Of a stretch of 64,000 nt of DNA, positions 24,849 through 38,610 are shown in pieces. Positions within the stretch are counted from its first letter, which is position 1, and every line of letters starts with the position of its first letter. The stretch comes from Hydractinia symbiolongicarpus (lineage: Eukaryota > Cnidaria > Hydrozoa > Anthoathecata > Hydractiniidae): positions 7,628,001-7,692,000 of the forward strand of contig NC_079877.1 of assembly GCF_029227915.1 (NCBI RefSeq). Reading direction: 5' to 3'. Made by a program: the position numbers and the translations under genes. Under the pieces are notes generated by a model. It searched no databases. It worked only from the letters and a program-made list of their open reading frames with translations, and was not told the DNA's origin.

Positions 24849-27800
24849 TTCCGATATTACTAAGTTGTATCGCTTTAAACAGTGAAACGATTGACTGTGG
24901 GACTTAATTGAACTGATTTTGGACTTCGACCTTATAAATGTAATAAATGAGTCATTTTGACTACAAGAAATGATATTATTCGTAATTTGACATGATTGCT
25001 AGAACTCAGCGATTACATTAGGCTCTGTGGTAGCGCTTTATTTAAAAATTAAGATAAATAAGTCATTCTTTACTGTGGGACCAATCCTAGCCGTTAGTTC
25101 GCGCTGAAGAAATGAAGACATTCTCAAAAACTACATTTCATTGATTTCTTGGCGGTATAATTCCGTTTGAGTTAAAACGGTTGCGTCACATATTCGTACC
25201 AACATGTATTTAGCGAAAGTATTCTGATATTACTATGTTGCATCGCTTTTAACTGAGAAACGTTTGACTGTGCGACTTAATTGAACTGATTTTGGACTTT
25301 GACCTCATAAGTGTGATAAATGAGACAATTGGACTCCAAAAAAGAACATTCTTCGTAAATTGACATGATTGCTGGAACTCAGCGATTACACTGGCCCTTT
25401 GGTAGCGATTCATTTAAAAATTTAAATAAATAAGTCATTTTTTACTGTGGGACCAATCCTAGCCGTTAGTTCGCGCTGAAAAAATAGAGAAAGCTTTAAA
25501 AAGTACATTTCATTGACTTTCTAACGGTTTCAATCCGTTTGAGTTACAACGGTTGGGTCACATATTCGTACCAACATGTATTTAGCGATATATTTCTGAT
25601 ATTACTAGGTTGCATCGCTTCTAACAGTGAAACGATTGACTGTGGGACTTAACTGAACTAACTTTGGACTGTGACCTCATAAGTGTGACAAATGTGACAA
25701 TTGGACTCCTAGAAAGAACATTCTTCTTAATTTGACATGATTGCCGGAACTCAGCGATTACACTGGACCCTGTGGTAGCGATTCATTTAAAAATTTAGAA
25801 AAATAAGTCATTTTTACTGTGGGACCAATCCTAGCCGTTAGCGCGCGCTAAAGATATAGAGACAGTTTCACAAACTCCATTTCATTGACTTTCTAACGGT
25901 GTCAATCCGTTTGAGTTACAACGGTTGCGTCACATATTCGTACCAACATGTATTTAGCGAAAGTATTCGGATATTACTAGGTTGCATCGCTTTTAACTGT
26001 GAAACGTTTAACTGTGCGACTTTATTGAACTGATTTTGAACTTTGACCTTATAAATGTTATAAGTGAGACAATTGGACACCAAGAAATACCATTCTTCTT
26101 AATTTGACATGATTGGTGGAACTAAGCGTATACACTGGACCCTGTGGTAGCGATTCATTTAAAAATTTAGATAAATAAGTCATTTTTACTGTGGGACCAG
26201 TCCTAGCCGTTAGCGCGCACTGAAGATATAGAGATAGTTTCAAAAACTCCATTTCATTGCCTTTCTAACGGTGTCAATCCGTTTGAGTTAGAACGGTTGC
26301 GTCACATAATCGTACCAACATGTATTTAGTGATTTTCTTCCGATATTACTAAGTTGTATCGCATTCAACAGAGAAACGATTGACTGTGCGACTTAATTGA
26401 ACTGATTTTGGACTTTGACCTCATAAGTGTGATAAATGAGACAATTGGACTCCAAGAAAGAACATTCTTCGTAATTTGACATGATTGCTAGAACTCAGCG
26501 ATTACATTAGGCTCTGTGGTAGCGCTTTATTTAAAAATTAAGATAAATAAGTCATTCTTTACTGTGGGACCAATCCTAGCCGTTAGTTCGCGCTGAAGAA
26601 ATGAAGACATTCTCAAAAACTACATTTCATTGATTTCTTGGCGGTATAATTCCGTTTGAGTTAAAACGGTTGCGTCACATATTCGTACCAACATGTATTT
26701 AGCGAAAGTATTCTGATATTACTATGTTGCATCGCTTTTAACTGAGAAACGTTTGACTGTGCGACTTAATTGAACTGATTTTGGACTTTGACCTCATAAG
26801 TGTGATAAATGAGACAATTGGACTCCAAAAAAGAACATTCTTCGTAAATTGACATGATTGCTGGAACTCAGCGATTACACTGGCCCTTTGGTAGCGATTC
26901 ATTTAAAAATTTAGATAAATAAGTCATTTTTTACTGTGGGACCAATCCTAGCCGTTAGTTCGCGCTGAAAAAATAGAGAAAGCTTTAAAAAGTACATTTC
27001 ATTGACTTTCTAACGGTTTCAATCCGTTTGAGTTACAACGGTTGGGTCACATATTCGTACCAACATGTATTTAGCGATATATTTCTGATATTACTAGGTT
27101 GCATCGCTTCTAACAGTGAAACGATTGACTGTGGGACTTAACTGAACTAACTTTGGACTGTGACCTCATAAGTGTGACAAATGTGACAATTGGACTCCAA
27201 GAAAGAACATTCTTCTTAATTTGACATGATTGCCGGAACTCAGCGATTACACTGGACCCTGTGGTAGCGATTCATTTAAAAATTTAGAAAAATAAGTCAT
27301 CTTTACTGTGGGACCAATCCTAGCCGTTAGCGCGCGCTAAAGATATAGAGACAGTTTCACAAACTCCATTTCATTGACTTTCTAACGGTGTCAATCCGTT
27401 TGAGTTACAACGGTTGCGTCACATATTCGTACCAACATGTATTTAGCGAAAGTATTCGGATATTACTAGGTTGCATCGCTTTTAACTGTGAAACGTTTAA
27501 CTGTGCGACTTTATTGAACTGATTTTGAACTTTGACCTTATAAATGTTATAAGTGAGACAATTGGACACCAAGAAATACCATTCTTCTTAATTTGACATG
27601 ATTGGTGGAACTAAGCGTATACACTGGACCCTGTGGTAGCGATTCATTTAAAAATTTAGATAAATAAGTCATTTTTACTGTGGGACCAGTCCTAGCCGTT
27701 AGCGCGCACTGAAGATATAGAGATAGTTTCAAAAACTCCATTTCATTGCCTTTCTAACGGTGTCAATCCGTTTGAGTTAGAACGGTTGCGTCACATAATC

Positions 27801-30800
27801 GTACCAACATGTATTTAGTGATTTTCTTCCGATATTACTAAGTTGTATCGCATTCAACAGAGAAACGATTGACTGTGCGACTTAATTGAACTGATTTTGG
27901 ACTTTGACCTCATAAGTGTGATAAATGAGACAATTGGACTCCAAGAAAGAACATTCTTCGTAATTTGACATGATTGCTGGAACTCAGCGATTACACTGGA
28001 CCCTGTGGTAGCGATTCATTTAAAAATTTAGATAAATAAGTCATTTTTTACTGTGGGACCAATCCTAGCCGTTAGTTAGCGCTGAAGAAATAGAGAAAGC
28101 TTTAAAAAGTACATTTCATTGACTCTCTAACGGTTTCAATCCGTTTGAGTTACAACGGTTGGGTCACATATTCGTACCAACATGTATTTAGCGAAAGTAT
28201 TCTGATATTACTATGTTGCATCGCTTTTAACTGAGAAACGTTTGACTGTGCGACTTAATTGAACTGATTTTGGACTTTGACCTCATAAGTGTGATAAATG
28301 AGACAATTGGACTCCAAAAAAGAACATCCTTCGTAAATTGACATGATTGCTGGAACTCAGCGATTACACTGGCCCTTTGGTAGCGATTCATTTAAAAATT
28401 TAGATAAATAAGTCATTTTTTACTGTGGGACCAATCCTAGCCGTTAGTTCGCGCTGAAAAAATAGAGAAAGCTTTAAAAAGTACATTTCATTGACTTTCT
28501 AACGGTTTCAATCCGTTTGAGTTACAACGGTTGGGTCACATATTCGTACCAACATGTATTTAGCGATATATTTCTGATATTACTAGGTTGCATCGCTTCT
28601 AACAGTGAAACGATTGACTGTGGGACTTAACTGAACTAACTTTGGACTGTGACCTCATAAGTGTGACAAATGTGACAATTGGACTCCAAGAAAGAACATT
28701 CTTCTTAATTTGACATGATTGCCGGAACTCAGCGATTACACTGGACCCTGTGGTAGCGATTCATTTAAAAATTTAGAAAAATAAGTCATTTTTACTGTGG
28801 GACCAATCCTAGCCGTTAGCGCGCGCTAAAGATATAGAGACAGTTTCACAAACTCCATTTCATTGACTTTCTAACGGTGTCAATCCGTTTGAGTTACAAC
28901 GGTTGCGTCACATATTCGTACCAACATGTATTTAGCGAAAGTATTCGGATATTACTAGGTTGCATCGCTTTTAACTGTGAAACGTTTAACTGTGCGACTT
29001 TATTGAACTGATTTTGAACTTTGACCTTATAAATGTTATAAGTGAGACAATTGGACACCAAGAAATACCATTCTTCTTAATTTGACATGATTGGTGGAAC
29101 TAAGCGTATACACTGGACCCTGTGGTAGCGATTCATTTAAAAATTTAGATAAATAAGTCATTTTTACTGTGGGACCAGTCCTAGCCGTTAGCGCGCACTG
29201 AAGATATAGAGATAGTTTCAAAAACTCCATTTCATTGCCTTTCTAACGGTGTCAATCCGTTTGAGTTAGAACGGTTGCGTCACATAATCGTACCAACATG
29301 TATTTAGTGATTTTCTTCCGATATTACTAAGTTGTATCGCATTCAACAGAGAAACGATTGACTGTGCGACTTAATTGAACTGATTTTGGACTTTGACCTC
29401 ATAAGTGTGATAAATGAGACAATTGGACTCCAAGAAAGAACATTCTTCGTAATTTGACATGATTGCTGGAACTCAGCGATTACACTGGACCCTGTGGTAG
29501 CGATTCATTTAAAAATTTAGATAAATAAGTCATTTTTTACTGTGGGACCAATCCTAGCCGTTAGTTAGCGCTGAAGAAATAGAGAAAGCTTTAAAAAGTA
29601 CATTTCATTGACTCTCTAACGGTTTCAATCCGTTTGAGTTACAACGGTTGGGTCACATATTCGTACCAACATGTATTTAGCGATATTTTTCTGATATTAC
29701 TAGGTTGCATCGCTTCTAACAGTGAAACGATTGACTGTGGGACTTAATTGAACTAACTTTGGACTGTGACCTCATAAGTGTGATAAATGAGACAATTGGA
29801 CTCCAAGAAAGAACATTCTTCGTAATTTGACATGATTGCTAGAACTCAGCGATTACATTAGGCTCTGTGGTAGCGCTTTATTTAAAAATTAAGATAAATA
29901 AGTCATTCTTTACTGTGGGACCAATCCTAGCCGTTAGTTCGCGCTGAAGAAATGAAGACATTCTCAAAAACTACATTTCATTGATTTCTTGGCGGTATAA
30001 TTCCGTTTGAGTTAAAACGGTTGCGTCACATATTCGTACCAACATGTATTTAGCGAAAGTATTCTGATATTACTATGTTGCATCGCTTTTAACTGAGAAA
30101 CGTTTGACTGTGCGACTTAATTGAACTGATTTTGGACTTTGACCTCATAAGTGTGATAAATGAGACAATTGGACTCCAAAAAAGAACATTCTTCGTAAAT
30201 TGACATGATTGCTGGAACTCAGCGATTACACTGGCCCTTTGGTAGCGATTCATTTAAAAATTTAGATAAATAAGTCATTTTTTACTGTGGGACCAATCCT
30301 AGCCGTTAGTTCGCGCTGAAAAAATAGAGAAAGCTTTAAAAAGTACATTTCATTGACTTTCTAACGGTTTCAATCCGTTTGAGTTACAACGGTTGGGTCA
30401 CATATTCGTACCAACATGTATTTAGCGATATATTTCTGATATTACTAGGTTGCATCGCTTCTAACAGTGAAACGATTGACTGTGGGACTTAACTGAACTA
30501 ACTTTGGACTGTGACCTCATAAGTGTGACAAATGTGACAATTGGACTCCAAGAAAGAACATTCTTCTTAATTTGACATGATTGCCGGAACTCAGCGATTA
30601 CACTGGACCCTGTGGTAGCGATTCATTTAAAAATTTAGAAAAATAAGTCATCTTTACTGTGGGACCAATCCTAGCCGTTAGCGCGCGCTAAAGATATAGA
30701 GACAGTTTCACAAACTCCATTTCATTGACTTTCTAACGGTGTCAATCCGTTTGAGTTACAACGGTTGCGTCACATATTCGTACCAACATGTATTTAGCGA

Positions 30801-33800
30801 AAGTATTCGGATATTACTAGGTTGCATCGCTTTTAACTGTGAAACGTTTAACTGTGCGACTTTATTGAACTGATTTTGAACTTTGACCTTATAAATGTTA
30901 TAAGTGAGACAATTGGACACCAAGAAATACCATTCTTCTTAATTTGACATGATTGGTGGAACTAAGCGTATACACTGGACCCTGTGGTAGCGATTCATTT
31001 AAAAATTTAGATAAATAAGTCATTTTTACTGTGGGACCAGTCCTAGCCGTTAGCGCGCACTGAAGATATAGAGATAGTTTCAAAAACTCCATTTCATTGC
31101 CTTTCTAACGGTGTCAATCCGTTTGAGTTAGAACGGTTGCGTCACATAATCGTACCAACATGTATTTAGTGATTTTCTTCCGATATTACTAAGTTGTATC
31201 GCATTCAACAGAGAAACGATTGACTGTGCGACTTAATTGAACTGATTTTGGACTTTGACCTCATAAGTGTGATAAATGAGACAATTGGACTCCAAGAAAG
31301 AACATTCTTCGTAATTTGACATGATTGCTGGAACTCAGCGATTACACTGGACCCTGTGGTAGCGATTCATTTAAAAATTTAGATAAATAAGTCATTTTTT
31401 ACTGTGGGACCAATCCTAGCCGTTAGTTAGCGCTGAAGAAATAGAGAAAGCTTTAAAAAGTACATTTCATTGACTCTCTAACGGTTTCAATCCGTTTGAG
31501 TTACAACGGTTGGGTCACATATTCGTACCAACATGTATTTAGCGAAAGTATTCTGATATTACTATGTTGCATCGCTTTTAACTGAGAAACGTTTGACTGT
31601 GCGACTTAATTGAACTGATTTTGGACTTTGACCTCATAAGTGTGATAAATGAGACAATTGGACTCCAAAAAAGAACATCCTTCGTAAATTGACATGATTG
31701 CTGGAACTCAGCGATTACACTGGCCCTTTGGTAGCGATTCATTTAAAAATTTAGATAAATAAGTCATTTTTTACTGTGGGACCAATCCTAGCCGTTAGTT
31801 CGCGCTGAAAAAATAGAGAAAGCTTTAAAAAGTACATTTCATTGACTTTCTAACGGTTTCAATCCGTTTGAGTTATAACGGTTGGGTCACATATTCGTAC
31901 CAACATGTATTTAGCGATATATTTCTGATATTACTAGGTTGCATCGCTTCTAACAGTGAAACGATTGACTGTGGGACTTAACTGAACTAACTTTGGACTG
32001 TGACCTCATAAGTGTGACAAATGTGACAATTGGACTCCAAGAAAGAACATTCTTCTTAATTTGACATGATTGCCGGAACTCAGCGATTACACTGGACCCT
32101 GTGGTAGCGATTCATTTAAAAATTTAGAAAAATAAGTCATTTTTACTGTGGGACCAATCCTAGCCGTTAGCGCGCGCTAAAGATATAGAGACAGTTTCAC
32201 AAACTCCATTTCATTGACTTTCTAACGGTGTCAATCCGTTTGAGTTACAACGGTTGCGTCACATATTCGTACCAACATGTATTTAGCGAAAGTATTCGGA
32301 TATTACTAGGTTGCATCGCTTTTAACTGTGAAACGTTTAACTGTGCGACTTTATTGAACTGATTTTGAACTTTGACCTTATAAATGTTATAAGTGAGACA
32401 ATTGGACACCAAGAAATACCATTCTTCTTAATTTGACATGATTGGTGGAACTAAGCGTATACACTGGACCCTGTGGTAGCGATTCATTTAAAAATTTAGA
32501 TAAATAAGTCATTTTTACTGTGGGACCAGTCCTAGCCGTTAGCGCGCACTGAAGATATAGAGATAGTTTCAAAAACTCCATTTCATTGCCTTTCTAACGG
32601 TGTCAATCCGTTTGAGTTAGAACGGTTGCGTCACATAATCGTACCAACATGTATTTAGTGATTTTCTTCCGATATTACTAAGTTGTATCGCATTCAACAG
32701 AGAAACGATTGACTGTGCGACTTAATTGAACTGATTTTGGACTTTGACCTCATAAGTGTGATAAATGAGACAATTGGACTCCAAGAAAGAACATTCTTCG
32801 TAATTTGACATGATTGCTGGAACTCAGCGATTACACTGGACCCTGTGGTAGCGATTCATTTAAAAATTTAGATAAATAAGTCATTTTTTACTGTGGGACC
32901 AATCCTAGCCGTTAGTTAGCGCTGAAGAAATAGAGAAAGCTTTAAAAAGTACATTTCATTGACTCTCTAACGGTTTCAATCCGTTTGAGTTACAACGGTT
33001 GGGTCACATATTCGTACCAACATGTATTTAGCGATATTTTTCTGATATTACTGGGTTGCATCGCTTCTAACAGTGAAACGATTGACTGTGGGACTTAATT
33101 GAACTAACTTTGGACTGTGACCTCATAAGTGTGATAAATGAGACAATTGGACTCCAGGAAAGAACATTCTTCTTACTTTGACATGATTGCCGGAACTCAG
33201 CGATTACACTGGACCCTGTGGTAGCGATTCATTTAAAAATTTAGAAAAATAAGTCATTTTTACTGTGGGACCAATCCTAGCCGTTAGCGCGCGCTGAAGA
33301 TAGAGAGACAGTTTTAAAAACTCCATTTCATTGACTTTCTACAGTTACAACGGTTGGGTCACATATTCGTACCAACATGTATTTATCGATATTTTTCTGA
33401 TATTACTAGGTTGCATCGCTTCTAACAGTGAAACGATTGACTGTGGGACTTAATTGAACTAACTTTGGACTGTGACCTCATAAGTGTGATAAATGAGACA
33501 ATTGGAGTCCAAGAAAGAACATTCTTCTTACTTTGACATGATTGCCGGAACTCAGCGATTACACTGGACCCTGTGGTAGCGATTCAGTTAAAATTTTAGA
33601 TAAATAAGCTATTTTTACTGTGGGACCAATCCTAGTTGTTTGCGCGCACTGAAGATATAGAGACAGTTTCACAAACTCCATTTCATTGACTTTCTAACGG
33701 TTTCAATCCGTTTGAGTTACAACGGTTGGGTCAGATATTCGTACCAACATGTATTTAGCGATATTTTTCTGATATTACTAGGTTGCATCGCTTCTAACAG

Positions 33801-36800
33801 TGAAACGATTGACTGTGGGACTTAATTGAACTAACTTTGGACTGTGACCTCATAAGCGTGATAAATGAGACAATTGGACTCCAAGAAAGAACATTCTTCT
33901 TAATTTGACATGATTGCCGGAACTCAGCGATTACACTGGACCCTGTGGTAGCGATTCATTTAAAAATTTAGATAAGTAAGTCATTTTTACTGTGGGACCA
34001 ATCCTAACCGTTAGCGCGCGCTGAAGATATAGAGACAGTTTCACAAACTCCATTTCATTGACTTTCTAACGGTGTCAATCCGTTTCAGTTACAACAGCTG
34101 CGTCACATATTCGTACAAAAATGTATTTAGTGATTTTCTTCCGATATTACTAAGTTGTATTGCTTTTAACAGTGAAACGATTGACTGTGGGAATTATTTG
34201 AACTGATTCAGGACTTTGACCTTATAAATGTAATAAATGAGCCATTTTGACTAAAAGAAATATCATTCTTATTAATTTTACATGATTGCTGGAACTCAGC
34301 GATTACACTGGGCGCTGTGGTAGCGCTTTATTTAAATACTTAGATAAATAAGATTTTCTTACTGTGGGACCAATCCTGGCCGTTAGCACGCGCTGAAGAA
34401 ATAAAGACATTCTCAGAAACTACATTTCATTGATTTCTTGGCGGTATAATTCCGTTTGAGTTACAACGGTTGCGTCACATATTCGCACCAACATGTATTT
34501 AGCGAAAGTATTCGGATATTACTGAGTTGCATCGCTTTTAACTGTGAAACGTTTGACTGTGCGACTTAATTAAACTGATTTTGAACTTTGACCTTATAAA
34601 TGTTAAAAGTGAGACAATTGGACACCAACAAATACCATTCTTCTTAATTTGACATGATTGGTGGAACTAAGCGTATACACTGGACCCTGTGGTAGCGATT
34701 CATTTAAAAACTTAGATAAATAAGTCATTTTTACTGTGGGACCAATCCTAGCCGTTAGCCCGCGCTGAAGATATAGAGATAGTTTCAAAAAATCCATTTC
34801 ATTGATTTTCTAACGGTGTCAATCCGTTTCAGTTAGAACGGTTGCATCACATAGTCTTACCAACATGTATTTAGTGATTTTCTTCCGATATTACTAAGTT
34901 GTATCGCTTTCAACAGAGAAACGATTGACTGTGCGACTTAATTGAACTGATTTTGGACTTTCACCTCATAAGTGTAATAAATGAGACAATTGGAATCCAA
35001 GAAAGAACATTCTTCGTAATTTGACATGATTGCTGGAACTCAGCGATTACACTGGACCCTGTGGTAGCGATTCATTTAAAAATTTAGATAAATAAGTCAT
35101 TTTTTACTGTGGGAGCAAATCTAGCCGTTAGTTCGCGCTGAAGAAATATAGAAAGCTTTAAAAAGTACATTTCATTGACTTTCTAACGGTTTCAATCCGT
35201 TTGAGTTACAACGGTTGGGTCACATATTCGTACCAACATGTATTTAGCGATATTTTTCTGATATTACTAGGTTGCATCGCTTCTAACAGTGAAACGATTG
35301 ACTGTGGGACTTAATTGAACTAACTTTGGACTGTGACCTCATAAGTGTGATAATTGAGACAATTGGACTCCAAGAAAGAACATTCTTCTTAAATTGACAT
35401 GATTGCCGGAACTCAGCGATTACACTGGACCCTGTGGTAGCGATTCATTTAAAAATTTAGATAAATAAGTCATTTTTACTGTGGGACCAATCCTAGCCGT
35501 TAGCGCGCGCTGAAGATGTAGAGACAGTTTCACAAACTCCATTTCATTGACTTTCTAACGGTGTCAATCCGTTTGAGTTACAATGGTTGCGTCACATATT
35601 CGTACCAACATGTAGTTAGCGAAAGTATTCTGATATTACTAGGTTGCATCGCTTTTAACTGTGAAACGTTTGACTGTGCGACTTAATTGAACTGATTTTG
35701 GACTTTGACCTTGTAAATGTTATAAGTGAGACAATTGGACTCCAAGAAATAACATTCTTCTTAATTTGACATGATTGCTGGAACTCAGCGATTACACTGG
35801 GCGCTGTGGTAGCGCTTTATTTAAAAATTAAGATAAATAAGTCTTTTTTCACTGTGGGACCAATCCTAGCAGTTATCGCGCGCTGAAGAAATAGAGACAG
35901 TTTCAAAAACCACATTTCATTGACTTTTTAACGGTGTCAATCCGTTTGAGTTACAACAGCTGCGTCACATATTCGTACCAAAATGTATTTAGTGATTTTC
36001 TTCCGATATTACTAAGTTGTATCGCTTTTAACAGTGAAACGATTGACTGTGGGAATTATTTGAACTGATTCAGGACTTTGACCTTATAAATGTAATAAAT
36101 GAGCCATTTTGACTAAAAGAAATATCATTCTTCTTAATTTTACATGATTGCTGGAACTCAGCGATTACACTGGGCGCTGTGGTAGCGCTTTATTTAAATA
36201 TTTAGATAAATAAGATTTTCTTACTGTGGGACCAATCCTGGCCGTTAGCACGCGCTGAAGAAATAAAGACATTCTCAAAAACTACATTTCATTGATTTCT
36301 TGGCGGTATAATTCCGTTTGAGTTACAACGGTTGCGTCACATATTCGTACCAACATGTATTTAGCGAAAGTATTCGGATATTACTAGGTTGCATCGCTTT
36401 TAACTGTGAAACGTTTGACTGTGCGACTTAATTGAACTGATTTTGGACTTTGACCTTATAAATGTTGTAAGTGAGACAATTGCACTCCAAGAAATAACAT
36501 TCTTCTTACTTTGACATGATTGCCGGAACTCAGCAATTACACTGGGCGCTGTGGTAGCGCTTTATTTAAAAATTAAGATGAATAAGTCATTTTTTACTGT
36601 GGAAGCAATCCTAGCCGTTAGTTTGCGCTGAAGAAGTAGAGACAGCTTCAAAAAGTACATTTCAATGAATTTCTCACGGTGTCAATCCGTTTGAGTTACA
36701 ACGGTTGTGTCATACATTCGTACCAACATGTATTTAGTGATATTTTTCCGATATTACTAAGTTGTATCGCTTTCAACAGTGAAACGATTGACTGTGGGAC

Positions 36801-38610
36801 TTAGTTGAACTGATTTTGGAGTTTGACCTTATAAATGTGATAATTGAGTCATTTTGACTACAAGAAATGACATTCTTCTTAGTTTGACATGATTGCTGGA
36901 ACTCAGCGATTACACTGGGCGATGTGGTAACGCTTTATTTAAAAATTAAGATAAATAAGTCATTTTGTACTGTGGGACCAATCCTAGCCGTTATCGCGCG
37001 CTGAAGAAATAGAGACAGTTTCAAAAACTACATTTCATTGACTTTCTAACGGTGTCAATCCGTTTGAGTTAGAACGGTTGCGTCACATAATCGTACCAGC
37101 ATGTATTTAGTGATTTTCTTCCGATATTACTAAGTTGTATCGCTTTCAACAGAGAATCGATTGACTGTGGGACTTAATTGAACTGATTTTGGGCTTTGTC
37201 CTTATAAATGTAATAAATGAGCCATTATGACTCGAAGAAATAACATTCTCCGTAATTTTACATGATTGCTGGAACTCAGCGATTACACTATGCGCTGTTG
37301 TAGCGCTTTGTTTAAAAGTTAAGATAAATAAGTCATTTATTACGGTGGAAACAATCCTAGCCGTTATCGCACGCTGAAAAAATAGAGACAGTTTCAAAAA
37401 CTACATCTCATTGACTTTCTAACGGTGTCAATCCGTTTGAGTTAAAACGGTTGCGTCACATAATCGTACCAGCATGTATTTAGTGATTTTCTTCCGATAT
37501 TACTAAGTTCTATCGCTTTCAACAGAGAAACGATTGACTGTGAGACTTAATTGAACTGATTTTGGACTTTGACCTTATAAATGTGATAAATGAGTCATTT
37601 TGACTACAAGAAATGACATTCTTCTTAGTTTGACATGATTGCTGGAACTCAGCGATTACACTGGGCGCTGTGGAAACGCTTTATTTAAAAATTAAGATAA
37701 ATAAGTCATTTTGTACTGTGGGACCAATCCTAGCCGTTTTAGCGCGCTGAAGAAATAGAGACAGTTTCAAAAACTACATTTCATTGACTTTCTAACGGTG
37801 TCAATCCGTTTGAGTTAGAACGGTTGCGTCACATAATCGTACCAGCATGTATTTAGTGATTTTCTTCCGATATTACTAAGTTGTATCGCTTTCAACAGTG
37901 AAACGATTGACTGTGGGACTTAGTTGAACTGATTTTGGACTTTGACCTTATAAATGTGATAAATGAGTCATTTTGAATACAAGAAATGACATTCTTCTTA
38001 GTTTGAAATGATTGCTGGAACTCAGCGATTACACTGGGCGCTGTGGTAACGCTTTATTTAAAAATTAGGATAAATAAGTCATTTTGTACTGTGGGACCAA
38101 TCCTAGCCGTTATCGCGCGCTGAAGAAATAGAGACAGTTTCACAAACTCCATTTCATTGACTTTCTAACGGTGTCAATCCGTTTGAGTTACAATGGTTGC
38201 GTCACATATTCGTACCAACATGTATTTAGCGAAAGTATTCTGATATTACTAGGTTGCATCGCTTTTAACTGTGAAACGTTTGACTGTGCGACTAAATTGA
38301 ACTTATTTTGGACTTTGACCTTGTAAATGTTATAAGTGAGACAATTGGACTCCAAGAAATAACATTCTTCTTAATTTGACATGATTGCTGGAACTCAGCG
38401 ATTACACTGGGCGCTGTGGTAGCGCTTTATTTAAAAATTAAGATAAATAAGTCTTTTTTTACTGTGGGACCAATCCTAGCAGTTATCGCGCGCTGACGAA
38501 ATAGAGACAGTTTCAAAAACCACATTTCATTGACTTTTTAACGGTGTCAATCCGTTTGAGTTACAACAGCTGCGTCACATATTCGTACCAAAATGTATTT
38601 AGTGATTTTC
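24849..38610. repeat. Block V copy 2: tandem duplicate of 11,087-24,848
   Basis: Monomer starts are those of copy 1 plus 13,762 (25134 to 38523). I saw no difference from copy 1 in the lines compared. Private mutations are shared: 'gagttataacgg' (18,108 and 31,870), ACTGGGTTGC (19,288 and 33,050), the 17-bp deletion (19,579 and 33,341), 'tgtagttagcg' (21,849 and 35,611) and 'gtttgaaatgattg' (24,240 and 38,002). The right end is defined by T at 38,639 where copy 1 has A at 24,877. I did not compare every base, so a few differences may exist. Confidence 0.94.
33324..33678. repeat. Shortened monomer (355 bp), duplicate of 19,562-19,916
   Basis: It carries the identical 17-bp deletion, with its junction at 33,341/33,342. 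This confirms that block V copies 1 and 2 descend from one segment. Confidence 0.85.
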
